Source: CAZEDM01 sp964511075 | Lineage (GTDB): Bacteria > Zixibacteria > MSB-5A5 > RBG-16-43-9 | Reading direction: 5' to 3' | DNA length: 64,000 bases | Assembly (NCBI GenBank): GCA_964511075.1 | Contig: CAZEDM010000010.1 | Coordinates: 26,815-90,814, forward strand | Shown: piece by piece, positions 8,745-17,529 of the stretch | Layout of the letters: the number at the start of each line of letters is the position of its first letter | Numbering within the stretch: the stretch's first letter is position 1 | Notes under the pieces: model-generated | Database searches by the model: none | Told to the model about the DNA's origin: nothing | The model's input: only the letters and a program-made list of their open reading frames with translations | Position numbers and translations under genes: made by a program

Positions 8745-8960
8745 GTGGAAGGTATCAGGTTTTCCAAGTTTGACAGAGTTTTTAATTATACCCTGGCTGG
8801 ATTTTTGATCTTCCTGGGTCTTTTGGTTATAACAGGTGTATTCAAAATAGACCCAAGATTTCGTAATATATTTGGTGGAGTAATTCTGGCTTATGGGCTT
8901 TTAAGGCTCTGGCTTTTAAAGGGTCGATATCGAAAAGAGGAAGAGAAGAGAAAAGAATAA
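8745..8960 (+). CDS. Small two-helix membrane protein
   Basis: A 71-residue protein with hydrophobic helices around residues 14-31 and 39-56 and a strongly basic/acidic C-terminal tail (RYRKEEEKRKE). The start is GTG 8745 or TTG 8742; no ribosome site distinguishes them. It lies just after a good promoter and before the TPR lipoprotein gene on the same strand. Family not recognised; a role in the TonB-linked cluster is only a guess from position. Confidence 0.6.
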   Translation: MEGIRFSKFDRVFNYTLAGFLIFLGLLVITGVFKIDPRFRNIFGGVILAYGLLRLWLLKGRYRKEEEKRKE

Positions 8961-9037
8961 AAAATCCAGATTGTGAAATAAAACACTTGACAGTGAAGGG
9001 ATTTATGCTAAGTTTAAGGATTTTAAGTAAAGGTCTC

Positions 9038-10726
9038 ATGAAAGAGAATAAAGTATTGTTCAGAATCTGGCTTTCAGCCTTGATCCTCTTATTGACCTTG
9101 TATACTACAGGAGGTTGCCAGGATCTGGATAGCGGTAAAAAAGCCTACCAGAACGGAGACTACGATAAAGCCATAGCTCTGCTTACAGCTTATCTGGGTA
9201 AAAAACCCAATGAGGCAGAAGCCTATTATTATTTGGGGAAGTGTTATTTCGAAAAGGGGGATTGGGATAATGCAATAAAACAGTATCAGGACGCCATAGA
9301 CAGGAAATCAAAATACTTAGAGGCGATCTATGAACTGGGGTTATCTTATCTGAATAAAGGCTCCTATGATGAGGCATTGAGGACATTTGACCAAGGTCTA
9401 CAGATAAAAAGCAAATATGCGGATTTTTTAAACGGAAAGGGGCTGGTACAGATGGCTCAGGGTAAACTGGTGGAGGCGGATTTGAGTTTTCGCGAGGCCA
9501 TCTCTGCAGATTCCAAAAAGCCGGAGTATCATAAGAACTTAGGAGATGTCAATCTGAAAAAAGAAGTACCCTCTATTGCCATTGAGCAATACAAAAAAGC
9601 TTTAAGTTTAGATTCCACTTTGGCACGTGTTCACTACAGCTTAGGTAAAGCCTATCTTCTGCAGATGGATTTCAATGCGGCGGTGGAGGAATTTAAAAAA
9701 ACGGTCAGATTCGAGCCGAAGCTCAAGTCAGTTTATATAGAGCTGGGTGATATTTATTTCCTTGCCAAGAAATATCCAGAATCAGGATGGGCTTATAATG
9801 AATATATAAAACTGGACCAGACCGATCCTAAGGCCTATTTAGGTCTGGGTAAGTCGTATTTTTATATGTATCAATTAGACAGTGCCACGGTTGATCTGAA
9901 CAGAGCTATTGAGATGGACAGCAATCTAACTGATGCCTATTATTATTTAGGCAAGTGCTATTCGGATAAAGGGATATATCCGGAGGCAGCTAAAGCCTAC
10001 AATGAGTATGTGGCAAAATATGCAGGTAAGAATAATTTCGAATGGACAGCAAGAGATAGGGATTTTTTGGTAGACTACGGGAAGGTGCTCTATAACATGG
10101 GAGATTCTCTCAGTTTAGAAAAAGCGACGAGATATTTCACTCTGGCAACAGAGGTGGACTCAAATTACAGCGAATCGTTCTTCTATCTGGGTTTGACCTA
10201 TTATCAACTTAAGAAATTCAATGAAGCTATTCCAGCCTTGAAAAGAAAAATAGAGCTGGACTCAACCAGTTTCGCCAGCTATCTGAATCTGGCCTATTGT
10301 TATGTAAATTTAAAACAGTTTAAGGAGGCCTTGGAGCCCCTGAAAAAGGTGGTGGAGTTAAAACCGGATTATCTCCAGGCTCATCAATATCTGGCTTACA
10401 TCTATCTGTCAGAGCTTAAATCTTATGCTGAGGCCAAGGAGGAATATGAGAAGATTCTTCAAATAAATCCAGACGACTGCCAGGCTAAAGGAAATCTGGG
10501 ATACGTGCTTTTGACTTTAAACAGAGCCTCTGAGGCTATAAGGCCTCTTTTGGAGGCGGTGAGATGTAAGTCAAATGATGTCTCCTTTAATCTGTGGCTG
10601 GCACAGGCTTATGATATAACCAGTCAGTGGGAGAAGGCAAAGGAAGCCTACCGAAAGGTAATAAAATTAGACCCCAACAACAAAACGGCGAAGGATCGTC
10701 TGGCTTTCATAGATTTTAACTACTGA
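9038..10726 (+). CDS. TPR-repeat lipoprotein
   Basis: About 562 residues. The start is placed at ATG 9038, where the protein opens with a lipoprotein signal (hydrophobic stretch, then TTGGC lipobox); the longer frame from TTG 8987 overlaps a possible -35 box and adds no signal features. The rest is a near-continuous array of about 14 tetratricopeptide repeats, with many A-YYLGKCY and Y-KA-L-LDP type units, ending at the C-terminus. Such proteins are scaffolds for envelope complexes. It precedes a membrane protein and exbB-exbD-exbD-tonB, a recurrent arrangement in FCB bacteria, so it probably works with the TonB energising complex. Confidence 0.85.
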   Translation: MKENKVLFRIWLSALILLLTLYTTGGCQDLDSGKKAYQNGDYDKAIALLTAYLGKKPNEAEAYYYLGKCYFEKGDWDNAIKQYQDAIDRKSKYLEAIYELGLSYLNKGSYDEALRTFDQGLQIKSKYADFLNGKGLVQMAQGKLVEADLSFREAISADSKKPEYHKNLGDVNLKKEVPSIAIEQYKKALSLDSTLARVHYSLGKAYLLQMDFNAAVEEFKKTVRFEPKLKSVYIELGDIYFLAKKYPESGWAYNEYIKLDQTDPKAYLGLGKSYFYMYQLDSATVDLNRAIEMDSNLTDAYYYLGKCYSDKGIYPEAAKAYNEYVAKYAGKNNFEWTARDRDFLVDYGKVLYNMGDSLSLEKATRYFTLATEVDSNYSESFFYLGLTYYQLKKFNEAIPALKRKIELDSTSFASYLNLAYCYVNLKQFKEALEPLKKVVELKPDYLQAHQYLAYIYLSELKSYAEAKEEYEKILQINPDDCQAKGNLGYVLLTLNRASEAIRPLLEAVRCKSNDVSFNLWLAQAYDITSQWEKAKEAYRKVIKLDPNNKTAKDRLAFIDFNY

Positions 10727-10773
10727 TTTTAAGGAATATAATTGGATTTCAAGGGTATATATAAAGGAGCGAT

Positions 10774-11481
10774 ATGGTGGAGGAAAAAAAGGATGCCCAA
10801 GAGGAAAACCTGCGTTACAAGTATATAGGTTTTGACGTTTATCCTCTTAAGGCTAAGAGATTCTGGAAAAATACGGAAGAGGAGAAAAAATATTTAGAGC
10901 AGGTCAGGAATAGAGAAGAACACGGGGAAAGAGAAGAAAGAGACCATAGTGTAGTCTATGTCTCGGTTTTCTCGCCTGTGGAAAAAATCATACTGACTTT
11001 GACTTCAGCTTTGATGATTTTGAGTCTTTTCCTTCCGTGGTTTAACTTCTCCCAGGGAGAAACGGTTATACGCTATAGTGCCCTGCAATACCTGTTTAAA
11101 TTCGGAAGCCTGATGACCTATTCTGGTTTAGGAGGAGCACTTATGGGAATCCTGGCGGTATTGTTCCTGTTGATGATTATCGTTTCTTTTTTATTGGGAA
11201 TTTTCAACCTGCTATCCATATACGGCAAAACCAGCATGGAAGAAAACTATCTTCCTAAGATCAAAAGGTCACTTAAGTTCAATTCAATACCTTTCGTTCT
11301 GTGGATTATGGCAATTGTCCTGTCAATAATTGGGATAGCAACTCCACTGGCCAGTGCTTTGGGAGTAAAACAGCTCAAGGAAGCTTTCAATGTGGTTACC
11401 CTGGTGAGCATATCCGGCATAGGTCTGTGGATCAGCATAGGATGTTGGGTCTTGAATAGTGTTAAAGCCAATGACTTATAA
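10774..11481 (+). CDS. Four-helix membrane protein next to exbB
   Basis: A 235-residue protein: a hydrophilic charged N-terminus of about 70 residues, then hydrophobic segments at about 74-92, 123-150, 171-195 and 209-230. The ATG follows AAAGGAG. No family signature was recognised. Its position between the TPR lipoprotein and exbB on the same strand suggests an accessory role in the TonB/ExbBD machinery, which is inference only. Confidence 0.65.
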   Translation: MVEEKKDAQEENLRYKYIGFDVYPLKAKRFWKNTEEEKKYLEQVRNREEHGEREERDHSVVYVSVFSPVEKIILTLTSALMILSLFLPWFNFSQGETVIRYSALQYLFKFGSLMTYSGLGGALMGILAVLFLLMIIVSFLLGIFNLLSIYGKTSMEENYLPKIKRSLKFNSIPFVLWIMAIVLSIIGIATPLASALGVKQLKEAFNVVTLVSISGIGLWISIGCWVLNSVKANDL

Positions 11482-11571
11482 GAGGTCGAAGGAGGTCAGG
11501 ATGAGATAGGCTCTGGTTAGATAAAAAGAGAAATTCGAATTTAATTCTAAACATTAAAGGAGGTATTTTTC

Positions 11572-12300
11572 GTGAAACAATCTGTATTCGTAACCCTGGT
11601 TTTGGTGGTCTCCTTGGCAGTAGGATTTTTAATCTGGAGCCAGTTGCCCGCATACCTGAGAGAGGGAGGACCACTGGTTGGAGTACTGATCTCTTTATCC
11701 GTTATGCTTTTGTCTTTTATCCTGGAGCGACTTTTCACGTTGAGGAAAGCCCGGGGAAGAACTTCGATTCAGTCCTTTTTCAAGAATGTGATAATGATGC
11801 TGGACAAAGGAGATTTTGATAGTGCAGTTGCTGCCTGTGATAAGCAGAGAGGCACAACCGCCAATGTTTTAAGGGCTGGAATTGAGAGGTACAAACAATT
11901 GAAAGATGCGGGCATTGCCTCGGAGAAGCGATTAAGCGAGACCCAGAGAGCAATAGAGGAAGCCAATGCTTTAGAGGTTCCACTTTTAGAGAGGAACTTG
12001 ATCGCCCTGTCCACTATCGCCTCCATCGCAACCATGGTAGGTCTTTTAGGGACCACCATCGGTATGATCAGGGCATTTGCGGCAACTTCACAAAGGGTTG
12101 GAGGAGTGGTGGATGCTATGATGTTGGCAAGAGGAATAGCTGAAGCTTTAGTGAATACTGCCGGAGGGCTTTTCAACGCTATCATAGGTATTGTGGCATA
12201 TAATTTTTTTGTTAATAAGGTGGACGCCTTTAACTATACCATGGACGAGGCAACTTATGAAGTTTTACAGCTTTTGAAGAGTAAGGAGGCTGAGAAGTAA
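11572..12300 (+). CDS. exbB: MotA/TolQ/ExbB proton channel protein
   Basis: A 242-residue proton-channel subunit. It has helices near residues 7-25 and 33-52, a cytoplasmic helical region (about 55-140) and the family core IASIATMVGLLGTTIGMIRAFA followed by EALVNTAGGLFNAIIGIVAYNFF. With ExbD it uses the proton gradient to energise TonB. GTG start with AAAGGAGGT 7 bases upstream. The stop and the ATG of the next gene share one base (TAATG), so ExbB and ExbD are translationally coupled. Confidence 0.92.
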   Translation: MKQSVFVTLVLVVSLAVGFLIWSQLPAYLREGGPLVGVLISLSVMLLSFILERLFTLRKARGRTSIQSFFKNVIMMLDKGDFDSAVAACDKQRGTTANVLRAGIERYKQLKDAGIASEKRLSETQRAIEEANALEVPLLERNLIALSTIASIATMVGLLGTTIGMIRAFAATSQRVGGVVDAMMLARGIAEALVNTAGGLFNAIIGIVAYNFFVNKVDAFNYTMDEATYEVLQLLKSKEAEK

Positions 12301-12764
12301 TGCTGAAGAAGATGAAAAGGAGAATAGGGGTCAAGATTGATATGACCCCTATGGTGGACATCGCCTTTCTGCTTTTAATCTTCTATATGACCACCACCCA
12401 GTTCAAGCCTCCGGAAAAGAGATCGGTGTCTCTCCCTGTTTCCCACTCCCAGATGAAGCTACCGGAGACGGATATTTTGACCATTACTGTTACCAAAGAA
12501 GATAGTATCTTCGTAGATTATCTCACCAGGAAGGAAGTAGAGATACAGGGTAAAAAGGAGAAGGTCACTGAGAGGATCTATGAGGAGGTTAATCTTAATA
12601 CGGTGGTTGGAGTGATAAACTCCATTCGGGCAAAATATCCACGGATATTTGTGGTGATTAAAGCAGACAAGGATGCTCGTTATGGGGTGATGCAAAGCCT
12701 GATGACCACCATGAGAGATAACTATATGCCTCGCTTTCAATTAGTAACCGAAACCGAAACTTGA
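12300..12764 (+). CDS. exbD: ExbD/TolR biopolymer transport protein (first copy)
   Basis: A 154-residue protein with a short basic cytoplasmic N-terminus, the membrane helix motif KIDMTPMVDIAFLLLIFYM (about residues 12-30; its Asp is the proton-carrying residue in the family) and a periplasmic domain of about 120 residues. It overlaps exbB by one base. A second, divergent ExbD gene follows 44 bases later, so the complex may be heteromeric or the two may serve different partners. Confidence 0.92.
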   Translation: MLKKMKRRIGVKIDMTPMVDIAFLLLIFYMTTTQFKPPEKRSVSLPVSHSQMKLPETDILTITVTKEDSIFVDYLTRKEVEIQGKKEKVTERIYEEVNLNTVVGVINSIRAKYPRIFVVIKADKDARYGVMQSLMTTMRDNYMPRFQLVTETET

Positions 12765-12808
12765 GTTAATTATATGATATAGAGCAATTTTTTTGAGGAG
12801 TAATTTTT

Positions 12809-13360
12809 ATGGCAGCAGTTGATGTAGGAGGACCAAGTCCTCGAGGTAAAAAGACCAGCGGTCTCAGAAGGCCTAAAAGGAGGATTGGGATACGCATTGA
12901 TATGACCCCTATGGTGGATATAGCTTTTCTTCTTCTGATCTTCTATATGGTAACCACCATCTTCAGTATGCCTCAGGCTATGGAAATCAATCTTCCTCCC
13001 CAGGACCTTCCAGTACCTGTAGCAGAATCCAACCTCTTAACCTTGAGGGTAGATGCAAACGGAGAGATGTACTGGAATATGGGAGTGGAAAAGCCAGAAC
13101 CTCTGCCCTGGGATTCTTTAAAATCTCTGCTTTTACGAATGAATTCTAAAAAGCCTAAGCTGGTAACTCTGATAAAGATTCATAAAGATGCTAAGTATTC
13201 CAAGATGGTAGATATAATTGATGAGGTTCAACTGATTGAGAGGCAGATAAAGGAGAAAAACGAAGGATTCAGCTATCGTTTCAGCTTCGCCCCTTTTACA
13301 GATGAGGATGAAGGGCTTATCACCGGAAAGCTCAAGCCCAAAGGAGGGAGTAAAAAATGA
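12809..13360 (+). CDS. exbD: ExbD/TolR biopolymer transport protein (second copy)
   Basis: A 183-residue paralogue of the preceding ExbD, with a longer basic N-terminus and the motif RIDMTPMVDIAFLLLIFYMV at about residues 30-49. Its periplasmic part differs strongly from the first copy, while the membrane helix is nearly identical. The ATG follows GAGGAG. It overlaps tonB by four bases (ATGA). Confidence 0.91.
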   Translation: MAAVDVGGPSPRGKKTSGLRRPKRRIGIRIDMTPMVDIAFLLLIFYMVTTIFSMPQAMEINLPPQDLPVPVAESNLLTLRVDANGEMYWNMGVEKPEPLPWDSLKSLLLRMNSKKPKLVTLIKIHKDAKYSKMVDIIDEVQLIERQIKEKNEGFSYRFSFAPFTDEDEGLITGKLKPKGGSKK

Positions 13361-14091
13361 AAATAGCAACTCCTTATGGAGCATTCGAGCTTAAAAGAGC
13401 TTATCAGAGGAACCTGGGTTCAGCCGTAATTCTGGCTGGTCTGGTGCATATCGTATTAATAGGTTCCTTTCTACTTTTTTCTCATATCAGGGCCCAGAAG
13501 CCCTCAGCTACCAAAATCATTACAATAAAGAGCGTAGCTGATTTGGGTGCGCCTCCCTCTCTATCGCAGAGTATGACTCGTCAAGTTGCAGTAGCTGCTC
13601 CTGCTGCAGCTGCGCCACCATCGGTTGGTATTCCTGAAGCGGTTCCGGATGAGGAGGTCAAGGAGACTGTCACCCTGGCTACCCAGGCGGAGCTGGGGGT
13701 CTTGCAGAACCCCACTATTACTACGGAAGGAGCGGGCAGCGGAGAATCCCTCGTGGTAAATATCCCCGCAGAAGAGTATCTGCCTTCGTCAGAGGAGTTC
13801 GTTCCCTATGAGGAAGCTCCGGTTCCAATAAAATGGGTTAAGCCAGATTACCCCGAGTTAGCCAAGAAGGCAGGAGTGGAGGGTGTGGTTTGGGTACAGG
13901 CTTTGGTGGATAAACACGGCAAGGTCCGGGATGCCAAGTGCATCGATAACCCCAAACTGAGCGTGAATCCGAATATCTTCTGCGAGGATGCAGTGAAAGC
14001 AGCTATGAAGAATGAATATAAACCAGCCATCAGCAACAAGGAACCAGTGGCTGTCTGGGTGCAGTATAAAGTAGAATTCACTCTGAAATAA
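13357..14091 (+). CDS. tonB: TonB family energy transducer
   Basis: A 244-residue TonB-like protein. An N-terminal basic segment is followed by one membrane helix (about 23-42), a periplasmic linker with a short Ala/Pro stretch near residues 75-88, and the C-terminal TonB domain starting at about 150 (KPDYPELAKKAGVEGVVWVQALVDKHGKV). The linker is much less Pro/Lys-rich than in proteobacterial TonB. It closes the exbB-exbD-exbD-tonB operon and is followed by a strong terminator. It should energise TonB-dependent outer-membrane receptors, none of which are in this window. Confidence 0.9.
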   Translation: MKIATPYGAFELKRAYQRNLGSAVILAGLVHIVLIGSFLLFSHIRAQKPSATKIITIKSVADLGAPPSLSQSMTRQVAVAAPAAAAPPSVGIPEAVPDEEVKETVTLATQAELGVLQNPTITTEGAGSGESLVVNIPAEEYLPSSEEFVPYEEAPVPIKWVKPDYPELAKKAGVEGVVWVQALVDKHGKVRDAKCIDNPKLSVNPNIFCEDAVKAAMKNEYKPAISNKEPVAVWVQYKVEFTLK

Positions 14092-14135
14092 GGATGTAAA
14101 TTAACCGGGGATGCTCTGAAATATAGAAAAATCTT

Positions 14136-14168
14136 AAGGCAGTTTATTTTAAACTGCCTTTTGTTTTT
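14136..14168 (+). terminator. Rho-independent terminator after tonB
   Basis: Perfect 11-bp stem AAGGCAGTTTA/TAAACTGCCTT (14136-14146 with 14150-14160), three-base loop, then TTGTTTTT. Confidence 0.92.
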
Positions 14169-14194
14169 AAAATTAATTCAAAAGGAAGGTGGAA

Positions 14195-16540
14195 ATGCCA
14201 AAATTTCTTCGCTTAAGGCAATATGTTTTCCTAATTTTTGTATTCTTAACTCTATCTCCGGGGAATCTTTTAGCTGGTGAACAGGATATCTCTCTACCCC
14301 CCTTTGACCGCACTGTCAATTTAGCTCTGTATTTCGTTCTGCTCTCTGCCATCCTGGGATTGGCCTACGGCTTATATCTGGCTTTCAAGGTTATCAGGAA
14401 AGATCAAGGTACGCCCAAGATGATAGAGGTGGCAAAGGCAATTCAGGAGGGGGCCAAAGCCTATTTAACGCGACAGTTCCGGGTTCTGTTCTTCTTCATA
14501 ATACTTCTGACCATAATACTTTTTTTCGTTTATAGAAATATCTATCTCCTTCCAGATGGAAGCACGGACTGGAAGCTGGTCTGGGGAATAGCCTTATCCT
14601 TTCTGGCTGGTTCAACCCTCTCTGCCATGACCGGTCTTATCGGTATGTCTGTTGCTGTCAGGGGTAATGTAAGAGTAGCCCATGCAGCCAGGACTTCCTT
14701 TAAAAATGCCCTGGAAACTGCTTTTCAATCCGGTACAGTTACCGGAATGTTTACTATTGGGATGGGGCTGGTGGGAGCAACAATCATCTTTATGCTCTTC
14801 AGGGAACAGGCGATGATGGTTTTGATCGGCTTTGGATTTGGAGGGAGTTTGGTAGCGCTTTTTATGAGGGTAGGTGGTGGAATCTACACCAAAGCCGCAG
14901 ATGTGGGGGCAGATTTAGTGGGTAAGGTCGAAGCAGGAATTCCGGAGGATGACCCCCGGAATGCGGCTGTAATCGCAGATAACGTGGGCGATAACGTGGG
15001 GGATTGTGCCGGAATGGCCGCAGACCTTTTTGAGTCCTATGAGGTCACTCTGGTCGCGGCTATGATCTTGGGAGCATCCTATGCCGCATTTAACCCCACC
15101 CCTTTTGGCGGGGATCTGGCTTTAAAATTGATTGTCTTCCCACTTTTAGTAAGGGCAGTAGGGGTTTTCGCCTCTATCCTGGGAACCTGGAGCGTCAAAG
15201 GAAAAGACAAAAGGGATTTCAATCCGATGAGGCCTATCCAGAACGGGTTTTTAGTCTCTGCGATAACATCCACCATCGGCTTCGGACTTATAAACTACTT
15301 CTACATAAAAACCCCTGAAGGTACCCCGGACATGAGATTTTTCTGGGCAACTTTTTCCGGAATCGTTCTGGCAGTTCTTATCAGTTATCTAACAGAATAC
15401 TATACTGCGGTGGAATACAACCCAGTTAAGGAAACTGCACGTGCTACCAGGACCGGACCTGCAACTACCATTTTAGCAGGGTTCTCAGAGGGTATGGAAT
15501 CCACAGTTCTGGCTATTGTAGTTATTGCTGTTACTATCATGACCTCAAACCTTATCTTCGGAGGAGATTTAGCCTTAGCCGCCTATGGAATTGCCTTGGC
15601 TGGAATGGGCATGTTAACCACTACCGGAATTATAGTCTCCATGGATTCCTATGGACCGGTATCAGACAATGCCAATGGTATCTTTGAGATGTCCAAGGTC
15701 TTAGAGGAGGATAAAAATCCAGAGGCACATCATATCGTTCACAAATTAGATGCGGTAGGAAATACCACCAAGGCGGTGACCAAAGGTTTTGCCATAGGCT
15801 CTGCAGTAATAGCAGCGGTTTCGCTGTTCAGATCTTATGGCTCAGATATAAATCTGCTTGACCCAGCTTATAAATTCTTCGAAAGGGGTATTCAGATAAA
15901 TATGCCTAAGGCTTTCGTAGGTCTTTTAATCGGAGGAGCCATGCCTTTCCTTTTCAGTTCCTTAGCCATAAGGGCGGTTGCGAGAGCAGCTTTTCAGGTG
16001 GTGGAGGAAGTAAGAAGGCAGTTCAAGGAAATACCCGGAATTATGGAAGGGAAAAATAAACCAGAATATTACAGATGTGTTAATATCTCCACTGTTGCCG
16101 CGCAAAAGGAGCTTATCACGCCCGGGCTTCTGGCAATCCTTTCCCCCTTGATAGTGGGGTTTCTCTTAGGAGTGGACGGTTTAGGAGGCTTTTTAGCCGG
16201 GATAATCTTAACTGGCCAGCTTCTGGCGGTGATGCTTTCCAATGCAGGCGGAACCTGGGATAATGCTAAGAAGACCATAGAGGCTGGGCTTTATGGTGGA
16301 AAAGGCTCAGAGGCTCATAAGGCAAGCGTGATTGGAGATACAGTGGGCGATCCCTTCAAGGATACAGCAGGGCCTTCCCTTAACCCACTGATCAAAGTAA
16401 TGAACTTGGTCTCCATTCTTATTCTACCCTTGATTATAGGCAAGAGCCAGCTTTCCACCGACCTTAAAATTCCCTCCGCTATTGTAGCTTTCGTGGTTCT
16501 CTTTATCGCATTACTGATTAGTAAGAGAAGCAAAGAATAG
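14195..16540 (+). CDS. hppA: Membrane-bound proton-translocating pyrophosphatase
   Basis: A 781-residue polytopic enzyme that couples hydrolysis of pyrophosphate to ion pumping across the inner membrane. Catalytic motifs are present: DVGADLVGKVE (about 236), EDDPRN followed by IADNVGDNVGD (251-270), and GDTVGDPFKDTAGPSLNP near residue 710. The motif GNTTKAVT (522-529) carries Lys and Thr at the two positions that in characterised enzymes distinguish potassium-independent proton pumps from potassium-dependent ones (Ala there). ATG 14195 is chosen because AAGGAAGG lies 5 bases upstream; GTG 14189 falls inside that site. An N-terminal signal-like segment ends near residue 28. It stands alone after the tonB terminator. 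Confidence 0.95.
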   Translation: MPKFLRLRQYVFLIFVFLTLSPGNLLAGEQDISLPPFDRTVNLALYFVLLSAILGLAYGLYLAFKVIRKDQGTPKMIEVAKAIQEGAKAYLTRQFRVLFFFIILLTIILFFVYRNIYLLPDGSTDWKLVWGIALSFLAGSTLSAMTGLIGMSVAVRGNVRVAHAARTSFKNALETAFQSGTVTGMFTIGMGLVGATIIFMLFREQAMMVLIGFGFGGSLVALFMRVGGGIYTKAADVGADLVGKVEAGIPEDDPRNAAVIADNVGDNVGDCAGMAADLFESYEVTLVAAMILGASYAAFNPTPFGGDLALKLIVFPLLVRAVGVFASILGTWSVKGKDKRDFNPMRPIQNGFLVSAITSTIGFGLINYFYIKTPEGTPDMRFFWATFSGIVLAVLISYLTEYYTAVEYNPVKETARATRTGPATTILAGFSEGMESTVLAIVVIAVTIMTSNLIFGGDLALAAYGIALAGMGMLTTTGIIVSMDSYGPVSDNANGIFEMSKVLEEDKNPEAHHIVHKLDAVGNTTKAVTKGFAIGSAVIAAVSLFRSYGSDINLLDPAYKFFERGIQINMPKAFVGLLIGGAMPFLFSSLAIRAVARAAFQVVEEVRRQFKEIPGIMEGKNKPEYYRCVNISTVAAQKELITPGLLAILSPLIVGFLLGVDGLGGFLAGIILTGQLLAVMLSNAGGTWDNAKKTIEAGLYGGKGSEAHKASVIGDTVGDPFKDTAGPSLNPLIKVMNLVSILILPLIIGKSQLSTDLKIPSAIVAFVVLFIALLISKRSKE

Positions 16541-16757
16541 TAAAAATCAGGCCTAGACTATATCTGAATAATTTATTTAATTACTGTCAGCTGATCTTTT
16601 GACCAATGACTTTCTCCTTTCCGGAATAATCGCAACGAAAACAGGAACTTAAAAGACAAAAAATACCAAAGACAATTCCCTTTTCCATTGATTTTTGAAA
16701 CCTTTTTGAGTTTATTTCGTTAAAATATTATGTATATCTTTATAAACAGGAGGTAGA

Positions 16758-17504
16758 ATGGAAGAGCAAACCAAGTCATTCGAGCCAGAAAAAACGGAGA
16801 GAATGGGATTTCTTTCCCGCATCGCAGGGATATTTTTCGAACCCAGAAAACTCTTCAATTATCTGAATTATAAGCCGTCCTGGCTTTTTGCTTTTATTCT
16901 GATTCTGATAATTGCCATAATCATAGCGGAGGTGATTTTGCCCCAGAATCTCCTTTTACAAAAAGAGATAGTATCCCAAATACCCCGGCTTTCCTCAGCT
17001 CCTCCAGAAGTTCTGGAGAGGATGACCGAGGTTGATACAGGCAAGAGAATAAGTACAGCCGTGAGCGAGGTTTTCAAGAATCTCATAGGACTTTTCCTGC
17101 TCACCTCCATGGTTTATTTTTTCTGCAATATCATCCTGGGCGGTGAGAGCAGTTACAAAAAGGTCTTATCGGTGGTGACATACACTTCCTTTGTTCCCCT
17201 CTTAGGGGCGATACTTAAAACACCTTTGATACTGGCAAAAAACTCTGCGGATGTTCAGACGAGTCTGGCACTGTTGATGCCGGAAGGTGATTTTACCAAG
17301 ATCAGATATCTGCTGCTCGCATTTATAGATATCTTCGCAATCTGGCAGGTAATCCTAATAGCCCTGGGAATGATGGTTCTATATAGATTCACCAAGGGAA
17401 AAGCTTTTACTGCTGCCATAATAAGTTGGCTAGTTGTTGTATTATTAGGTATAGGGTTAAGCGTGATGGGAATGTCCTTTGCGGGAGTCCCGATCAGCTG
17501 GTAA
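16758..17504 (+). CDS. Yip1-domain membrane protein
   Basis: A 248-residue protein with a cytoplasmic N-terminus containing the typical IFFEPRKLFNYL motif (about residues 25-37), then five hydrophobic segments (about 42-60, 112-130, 142-162, 188-212, 220-240). This fits the Yip1 family (PF04893), whose bacterial members have no settled function. AGGAGGT lies just before the ATG. It directly precedes the tolC-macA-macB cluster on the same strand, with 25 bases between its stop and the next start, and may be co-transcribed. Confidence 0.75.
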   Translation: MEEQTKSFEPEKTERMGFLSRIAGIFFEPRKLFNYLNYKPSWLFAFILILIIAIIIAEVILPQNLLLQKEIVSQIPRLSSAPPEVLERMTEVDTGKRISTAVSEVFKNLIGLFLLTSMVYFFCNIILGGESSYKKVLSVVTYTSFVPLLGAILKTPLILAKNSADVQTSLALLMPEGDFTKIRYLLLAFIDIFAIWQVILIALGMMVLYRFTKGKAFTAAIISWLVVVLLGIGLSVMGMSFAGVPISW

Positions 17505-17529
17505 AAATCTTTTTTTTAAAGGAGTGATG

